Shown: one piece after another, positions 7,202 to 11,575 of the stretch
Numbering within the stretch: position 1 is the stretch's first letter
Layout: the number at the start of each line of letters is the position of its first letter
From: G963674505 sp964575975
GTDB taxonomy: Bacteria; Desulfobacterota; Desulfobacteria; Desulfobacterales; SKZT01
DNA length: 11,575 nt
Direction: 5' to 3'
Assembly: GCA_964575975.1 (NCBI GenBank)
Contig: CAZNTU010000180.1
Coordinates: 1 to 11,575, forward strand
Made by a program: the position numbers and the translations under genes
Notes under the pieces: model-generated
Databases searched by the model: none
What the model was told of the DNA's origin: nothing
Seen by the model: only the letters and a program-made list of their open reading frames with translations

Positions 7202-7681
7202 TCACGTTGCAAATGCGATCCTCGCCGCAGCCAAATGGTATTCCTCGAGTTTTTCCTTCAATTTTTCGTTTTGTCTTATGAAACCGTCAATGTCGCAGTC
7301 TGGAAATTCCCTGTTTTCTGCCGCGTGCGCCTTCAAGGCCTTCCACATGGCGATCTTGATCTCGGCTGCGGCGACAAGCCCTTCGAGTTCGACCACGCGA
7401 CTTAGTCGGGAGTAGCCCAGGAGGGCGTCGTTCAATTTGAGCCTCCCCAATTTTTCCGCCCCCCAAGCGGCGATGTTTTTGATGGTCGAATCGGACGAGT
7501 CCATTTCTTCGATCATCCTTTCCAGTTCATGGTGTTCCTTTTCCAGCATGGCAACGACTCCGCCGAGAAAGTCCCCGAGTTCCGTTTTCTTGTTGTTCTC
7601 GCGGCTCCGTTTGGCCAGTTCGATCATGGCGACCGAAGCGGCCGCGTGATCGGCGAGATAGGTCGTCAAATGCTTTCCCAT
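7202..7681 (-). CDS. Small helical protein, possible ferritin-like four-helix bundle
   Basis: The ATG at 7681 gives 159 residues. GGAGG lies eight bases upstream, whereas the longer open frame reaching 8074 only shadows the preceding gene. Predicted helices cover about 2-25, 35-60, 90-119 and 132-155. Residues that could form a ferritin-type di-iron site occur in the usual order: Glu21 in helix A, Glu47-x2-His50 in helix B, Glu100 or Glu107 in helix C, and Glu146-x2-His149 in helix D. This is suggestive only, since helical Glu-rich proteins yield such spacings by chance, and I do not know that these residues are conserved. It recalls a conserved hypothetical family seen in other bacteria. No signal peptide. 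It overlaps the upstream gene by 16 bases, so the two are translationally coupled. Confidence 0.85.
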   Translation of the reverse strand: MGKHLTTYLADHAAASVAMIELAKRSRENNKKTELGDFLGGVVAMLEKEHHELERMIEEMDSSDSTIKNIAAWGAEKLGRLKLNDALLGYSRLSRVVELEGLVAAAEIKIAMWKALKAHAAENREFPDCDIDGFIRQNEKLKEKLEEYHLAAARIAFAT

Positions 7682-8190
7682 TTGTCCTGCCTCCTTTGGT
7701 TCTGCTCGCTCTGCCGGCGGATTGCCTCGACAAACCACTTGGGCGGCCTGCGCCTGGTCCAGGCGGCGAACCGTCTTTTTTCGGCCACATAGAAATTCCG
7801 GTACGCCTGAACCGGATCTCCGGGCACTTTGTATCGCTCGTCCATGGCCTGGGCGAATTCGGTCAGGCCGACGTCCTCGACCGGGGGCGGCGTCAATTCC
7901 CGTGCCACGACGGCGGACGCGTGGTCTTCCGTTCTTCGGTACCGGTACCGATATTCCGCGTTCAATTGAAGCACCAGCTTCCGCAGCCATCTCCAGTTGG
8001 ACAGGGATCGCCCGGTCCATAGAGTGCAGGGGTGTTTCACGTGGGTGGACCGATAGGGAACCTCGAGGCCGCATTTCGCCGAAACCGTACAGAGCATCTG
8101 CGCGCCCTCCAGTATCATTTTGACCACGTGCCGGTCCGCATGGTACCTTGCGCAGGCGCGAATATCCCTGTCGAGGACGAATATGTTCAT
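7666..8190 (-). CDS. Conserved protein of unknown function from a family shared by bacteria and tailed phages
   Basis: The protein has 174 residues and no signal peptide. It opens with MNIFVLDRD, then H17 and HVVKMILEGAQ (21-31), followed by STHVKHPC (48-55) with His50, His53 and Cys55. A Trp-rich stretch includes Trp58, Trp66 and Trp68, and later come DPVQAYRNFYVAEK (125-138) and a basic tail. I recognise the HVVKMILE...HPC...YRNY pattern from conserved hypothetical proteins of bacteria and tailed phages, but not a proven activity. The clustered His/Cys residues could bind metal or be catalytic. The start at 8190 is four bases after the upstream stop with no strong Shine-Dalgarno, so coupling is likely. 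Its 3' end overlaps the next gene by 16 bases. Confidence 0.85.
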   Translation of the reverse strand: MNIFVLDRDIRACARYHADRHVVKMILEGAQMLCTVSAKCGLEVPYRSTHVKHPCTLWTGRSLSNWRWLRKLVLQLNAEYRYRYRRTEDHASAVVARELTPPPVEDVGLTEFAQAMDERYKVPGDPVQAYRNFYVAEKRRFAAWTRRRPPKWFVEAIRRQSEQNQRRQDKWESI

Positions 8191-8194
8191 GACG

Positions 8195-9355
8195 TCAATC
8201 CATGGCGCTGACGCGCAGAACCTTGCCGTCGTCCTCGTCGGTCAGAACGTAGATCGAGCCGTCCGGGGCGGTATCCACGTCGCGAACTCTTCCCGGCATG
8301 GGCAGACGGTCTTCCTCTCTGACGCTGGACCCGTCGAAGACCACGCGGACGATCTCCTTCGTCGTCAATCCGCCGATCAGCAAGTTGTTTTTCCAGCCGG
8401 GGAACATGTCGCCCTCGTAGAATACCATGCCGGACGGAGAGATGACCGGAGTCCAGTGCATGGCGGCGTCCTCGAATTCCGGACGGGTCGGCGGGTCGGG
8501 AATTTCTCTGCCGTCGTAGTGGTCGCCCCAGCTTACCACCGGCCAGCCGTAGTTCGCCCCCTTTTCGATCTTGTTCAGCTCGTCGCCGCCCATGGGCCCC
8601 ATCTCCCCCACCCAGAGCGCGCCGGTCCCCGGCTGGAAATCCATCGCCTCGATGTTTCGATGTCCGTACGACCAGATTTCGTCCTTCGCGTTTTGCCGTC
8701 CGACGAACGGATTGTCCTGGGGCACCCCGCCGTCGGGATATATGCGGATCACCGCCCCCAAATGATTGGACAGGTCCTGCGCCGGGTCGAACTGGAACCG
8801 TTCGCCAAGCGCCAAAAACAGGTATTTGCCGTCGGGCGAAAACTCGATGCGGTTGCCGAAATGGTTCGGGCCGTTAAAATAGGGCTCCTGGATGAAAATG
8901 TCCTGAAAACCTTCGATGCGGCCGTCGGCGAGTTTGCCGCGCCCCAGCGCCGTGGTCGCCCCGCCCCCCTCGCCGGGCTTCGCGTAGGCCAGGTAGACGA
9001 ATTTGTTCTCCCCGAAATCCGGGTCTATCGCAACGTCCATCATCCCGCCCTGCCCGCGCGCGAATACCTCCGGCACGCCCTGCAACGGCTCGGACAAGCT
9101 GTTGTCGGCGCTCAAAACATGTAGCGCGCCGGTGTTGCGCACCGTGACCAGCAAACGGCCGTCCGGAAGAAACGCCATGCCCCAGGGATGGTTCAACCCC
9201 CCGGCCAGTCGTTCGATCTTCACCTCGACGCCTTTTTTTGTCTGCACCGTATCGACCATCTTCGTTCCGTTTTGCGCCAATACCGTCGCCGAAGCGACCG
9301 ACATCAGCATCGCCATCGTCCCGAAAACGACGGTCGCGCGTTTCAGTTTTTTCAT
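8195..9355 (-). CDS. Exported PQQ-dependent sugar dehydrogenase (glucose/sorbosone dehydrogenase family, YliI-like)
   Basis: The start at 9355 gives 386 residues. AAGGAGAT lies close upstream, and a Sec signal peptide follows: basic MKKLKR, a hydrophobic core to about residue 25 and a likely cut after VLA (25-27). An upstream start at 9451 would bury this signal. The beta-propeller shows its repeats: LNHPWGMAFLPDGRLLVT (54-71), GQGGMMDVAIDPDF (101-114), NHFGNRIEFSPDGKYLF (164-180), YGHRNIEAMDFQPGTGALW (230-248) and DELNKIEKGANYGWP (258-272). His165 matches the expected catalytic base, and His232-Arg233 the conserved propeller pair. Family members oxidise aldoses in the periplasm with PQQ and calcium; the exact sugar cannot be read here. 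No PQQ synthesis gene is present. It is the first gene of a tight three-gene operon. The frame is intact and of normal length. Confidence 0.95.
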   Translation of the reverse strand: MKKLKRATVVFGTMAMLMSVASATVLAQNGTKMVDTVQTKKGVEVKIERLAGGLNHPWGMAFLPDGRLLVTVRNTGALHVLSADNSLSEPLQGVPEVFARGQGGMMDVAIDPDFGENKFVYLAYAKPGEGGGATTALGRGKLADGRIEGFQDIFIQEPYFNGPNHFGNRIEFSPDGKYLFLALGERFQFDPAQDLSNHLGAVIRIYPDGGVPQDNPFVGRQNAKDEIWSYGHRNIEAMDFQPGTGALWVGEMGPMGGDELNKIEKGANYGWPVVSWGDHYDGREIPDPPTRPEFEDAAMHWTPVISPSGMVFYEGDMFPGWKNNLLIGGLTTKEIVRVVFDGSSVREEDRLPMPGRVRDVDTAPDGSIYVLTDEDDGKVLRVSAMD

Positions 9356-9391
9356 CTCGATCTCCTTTCGATATATATGGATGAAAATTGC

Positions 9392-9430
9392 GCCGACTCC
9401 ATGTCGGCTAACAAGTTCCGAATTTGGAAC
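9392..9430 (-). promoter_or_regulatory. Two inverted repeats upstream of the sugar dehydrogenase, candidate operators
   Basis: GCCGAC (9392-9397) pairs with GTCGGC (9403-9408) around TCCAT. Next to it GTTCC (9415-9419) pairs with GGAAC (9426-9430) around a six-base centre. Both lie between 36 and 76 bases upstream of the start codon at 9355, where a promoter and operator would be. I could not find a well-spaced -35/-10 pair; ATATATAT just before the ribosome binding site is the most -10-like sequence. Either dyad could bind a regulator, and the first could also form an RNA hairpin in the leader. Confidence 0.4.
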
Positions 9431-9510
9431 CAATTTGGTCAGGGATGGCAACGGTCTGCGGGTTTGCGTCGGCTTTGACGAATAAGATGGACTTTTTTCC
9501 GGTCGCCGGA

Positions 9511-9609
9511 CTACTTGGCGGCTTCCGGCAGTCGCGTCCGAAACAGTTTTTCAAAGGCTTTTCTCAAATCCTTCGGGCATTCGTGGGCAAAATCGCTGTA
9601 CCCGGAAAA
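9511..9609 (-). other. In-frame 32-codon tail beyond the transposase stop, unidentified gene remnant
   Basis: The last transposase frame ends at TAA (9610-9612), but the same frame stays open to a TAG at 9511-9513. It encodes a compact piece with HECPKDLRKAFEKLF in its middle. This has the look of a real protein C-terminus and does not resemble the IS1634 transposase end. It may be the tail of a gene that was disrupted here. It has no start codon or ribosome binding site of its own. The rest of 9356-9510 holds only the regulatory dyads and no gene. Confidence 0.3.
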
Positions 9610-11080
9610 TTAAGACAGGGACTTGCATTTTGTCAACGAAATGAAAAACTCATTGCGATCAATGTGAAGCTCTCGGGATCCCTCCTTCAACCGAAGCCCG
9701 ATGTTGTGTACCAAATGGTACGCAAGCACCGTCACGAACAGATGACCTTGCACTCCCCTTGTCTTCCGATGGTAGACTGGACGCAATCCAAGCTCCGACT
9801 CCAGGCTGCGTAATACGGCTTCCAATTCGGTAAGCATCGTATACGTTCGCCAAAAAGTCCTTTCGTCGGGAACCTTCCAGTTCGTGCGAAGACAGTAAAC
9901 CCCCGGATGCGAATCCCGCGAATCCGGGCCTTCTTTCGCCTGCCATTTCACCTTTTTCGCGTTTTCGCCTTTTTCGTGCTTCTCCGCCTCCACCTCGTAG
10001 TTCTTGGCGGCTTTCGAATACTTCCGCTTCGGACGTCCGATTTTTTCGGCCACCTTGACGCAATTCTTCGCGCATCCTTCTTTAGCCGACCCCTCGTCCA
10101 GCTTTCTCAACTCCTCCTCGAATCTCGGCCCGAATCCCGAGGAGATCGACTTCTCCTTGCTCTCCTTTCTCGTCGAATGGCGGTAAAGCCCGATATCATT
10201 TGCTTCAAAGTCCTCGGTTCGCTGGCGTTTGCCTCGAAAACCTCGCTTTCCTTCGGAAATCCGCTCGCATCCAAAACGAGAGCCAACGCCACCAGGGGGC
10301 AGCCGGACCTTTTTCCTTCGACCTGCCGCGAGCCGCGAGCTTGTTCAATTTCGCGCCGCCTTCGAAACAGGCGTTCGTCGAATCGTAGAAAGTTATGGCG
10401 TCCTCGAATCGAAACAAGGTTTTTTGCCTCCCGTAAACGCAGGACTCCAATTCCTCCTTGTGCCGAAGAAGCAAATCGGACGCCCTTTACAATCACGCAA
10501 GGCTCGTTTTCCCGAAATCGTAGTCGATCAGTTCCCCTAGACCGCTTCTTTCCCTCAGCCAGCGACGGGTCGAAAGCTCGGCGCCTGGTTCGGCCATCCT
10601 CGCCACCGTCAAACCGATCGCGGCGTATTCTTGGCGCCGGTTGAATCCCGGTTCCTCCGGCTTGCGGTCTATTCGAAGTCTTCGAAGAGCCTGGCACGCC
10701 GCGTGTTCTGCCCCGGCGCTTCTCGGGCGGGTCAGTTCGGGACTGTTTACGTCGATGCTTTGCCAATCGGATTCGCCCTTGCTCTTCCCTTGGTTTTCGT
10801 CCGGAACCCCCCGTGCGTGAATTGTCCGAACGGCTTAGTCTTGAGCGGCTTTTTCGGTCTCGGCCGGCAATTCGAACAACGACATCCGACCTTTTAATAT
10901 ATCTTCGATTCGGGCCGGTATTTCCGGCCACAACTCTCTCGGATAGGGAAAACGACGCCCCGGGTTCAGGACCGTGCGCCGGTGAACCCCCTTTTGCGTC
11001 CGCGTCGATTCGACAAGCCGGTACGTGTAGTAAGGCTTGCCGTCTTCCCGGCTATTTATTTTCGTTCGTCGAATGTACAC
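9610..11080 (-). pseudogene. Decayed IS1634-family (IS4-like DDE) transposase
   Basis: The N-terminus starts near a GTG at 11080 with VYIRRTK, then YYTYRLVES and RELWPEIPARIEDIL. One frame continues to about 10312 through TAA (10835-10837), TGA (10493-10495) and TAA (10487-10489), each interrupting otherwise good homology; it carries the first catalytic Asp in ITFYDSTN. Near 10310-10314 one base is lost in an A-run (T-run on the plus strand), moving the frame to CPLVALALVLDASGFPKESEVF. Near 10195 this joins directly to LYRHSTRKESKEK in the third frame, so roughly 90 residues with the second catalytic Asp (the MDAG region) are missing. The last part keeps HPGVYCLRTN, FWRTYTMLTELEAVLRSLESELGLR and HLFVTVLAYHLVH, but the Lys expected in the RSLKSEL motif is Glu, and the C-terminus is cut short. 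It cannot make active transposase. Confidence 0.93.
9622..9632. repeat. Left copy of an 11-base direct repeat flanking the IS remnant
   Basis: CTTGCATTTTG is repeated in the same orientation at 11150-11160, 1.5 kb away. It overlaps the codons just before the final transposase stop. It could be a target-site duplication, though 11 bases is longer than usual for this family, or a short homology left by a deletion. Confidence 0.5.
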
Positions 11081-11149
11081 GACGACTAAAAAACACGGAT
11101 CAACACAACTTTCAAGCCAGTCCGGGCATTTTATGGCACTGCGTTTTCC

Positions 11150-11160
11150 TTGCATTTTGC
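11150..11160. repeat. Right copy of an 11-base direct repeat flanking the IS remnant
   Basis: The sequence is identical to that at 9622-9632 and lies between the transposase leader and the broken chemotaxis gene. Joining the two flanks at this repeat would let the chemotaxis reading frame run on to a stop at 9610-9612 without a break. That is compatible with insertion at this point but does not prove it. Confidence 0.5.
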
Positions 11161-11175
11161 AAAAAGCTGTATTTT

Positions 11176-11430
11176 GCGGACCTCGTCGGCCACAATGGCA
11201 AAACCGGCCCCGGCCTCGCCGGCGCGGGCCGCCTCTACGGCTACGTTGAGCGCCAGAAGGTTAGCCTGGAAGGCGATCTCGTCGATGGTCTTGATGATCT
11301 TCCGGGTTTCCTCGCCGGCCTTGGACATTTCATCCATCGATCCGGCCAGTTTCATCTTATACGAACTGGCTTGCCCGATAACCCCGCAGGTCTCTTTCAT
11401 CAAGGAATCCGACTGCTCGTATAATTTGAC
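11176..11430 (-). pseudogene. Methyl-accepting chemotaxis protein fragment (signalling domain)
   Basis: On the minus strand the frame reads YEQSDSLMKET from about 11421, then EETRKIIKTIDEIAFQ and NLLALNVAVEAARAGEAGAG, and VADEVR ending at 11176. This is the kinase-activating hairpin tip of an MCP, with its usual Glu, Gln, Asn and Arg positions kept. Beyond 11176 the expected NLA continuation is replaced by unrelated codons. Upstream the homology stops near 11430 and a TAA closes the frame at 11473-11475. There is no ligand-binding domain, membrane segment or HAMP domain, so both ends are lost and the piece is not a working receptor. The remaining 11476-11575 to the window edge shows nothing I recognise. 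Confidence 0.88.
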
Positions 11431-11575
11431 AGTAGAGTAAACGGTTAGTGCGGAACGGTATCGTTGCAGACGTTACATTTCATTCTTCCAATCGATTGTC
11501 AATAGAAACGGCCGATGTACGTTCCGACGACGTTGTCGTGGATTCTCGCGCTCTTTGAAAAACAGATGGTCCTGC

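Larger units (their letters stand above)
9610..11175 (-). mobile_element. Remnant of an IS1634-family insertion sequence
   Basis: The transposase wreck plus about 95 bases of leader fills the space up to the chemotaxis gene fragment, whose last good codon is at 11176. Both element ends are uncertain: I could not find convincing terminal inverted repeats, and the transposase C-terminus is truncated. The extent is therefore approximate. An 11-base direct repeat lies close to the two edges (9622-9632 and 11150-11160). Confidence 0.7.

Noticed and set aside
7202..8074. Longer 290-residue version of the small helical protein
   Set aside because: The extra N-terminus is out-of-frame translation of the preceding conserved gene; the ATG at 7681 has a good ribosome binding site.
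8120..9124. 334-codon plus-strand frame opposite the sugar dehydrogenase
   Set aside because: The minus strand encodes a complete beta-propeller enzyme with a signal peptide; the plus frame is a shadow.
9490..9512. CCGG-TCG-CCGG hairpin next to a T-run, considered as a terminator
   Set aside because: The T-run lies on the wrong side of the stem for the plus strand, and becomes an A-run for the minus strand; the stem has only about five base pairs.
11476..11575. TTGACA on the minus strand near the right edge, considered as an MCP promoter
   Set aside because: No acceptable -10 box at 16-18 bases, and the adjacent MCP piece lacks its start and N-terminal domains.

Overview
The window reads as chromosomal DNA from a fairly GC-rich, Gram-negative-type bacterium. 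The support is a Sec-type signal peptide on a predicted PQQ sugar dehydrogenase, a methyl-accepting chemotaxis protein (MCP) fragment with the standard hairpin tip, and E. coli-like -35/-10 boxes and Shine-Dalgarno sites. The phylum cannot be fixed from sequence alone. The MCP wording recalls Desulfobacterota-type receptors, but that is only an impression. No tRNA, rRNA or CRISPR array was seen.

Layout. Positions 1-350 hold no recognisable gene, but contain a strong GC hairpin (269-295) and a near-consensus promoter (316-344). Positions 351-1256 (+) encode an Rpn/PD-(D/E)XK nuclease; its promoter puts the predicted transcription start on the ATG, and an internal ATG with a strong Shine-Dalgarno could make a separate 111-residue C-terminal protein. 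Positions 1530-6946 (+) are a two-gene operon: a 144-residue protein that looks like a beta-grasp fold with an insert and a near-C-terminal Gly-Gly, then a 1660-residue protein with HEAT-like repeats, DUF4132 and DUF7737, coupled through TGATG. Positions 7202-9355 (-) are a three-gene operon, transcribed 9355 to 7202: exported PQQ sugar dehydrogenase, a conserved protein of a bacterial/phage family, and a small helical protein with a ferritin-like residue pattern. A bidirectional terminator separates the two convergent operons. Positions 9610-11175 (-) are a decayed IS1634-family element, followed at 11176-11430 by a broken MCP gene.

The most interesting parts are (1) the Rpn gene, whose leaderless promoter and internal start fit the published model of an Rpn toxin with an intragenic antitoxin, and (2) the coupled pair of a possible ubiquitin-like protein and a DUF4132/DUF7737 giant, which has no assigned function. 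The minus operon is probably ordinary metabolism with two unknowns. The right end is genomic debris whose lesions can be reconstructed one by one.
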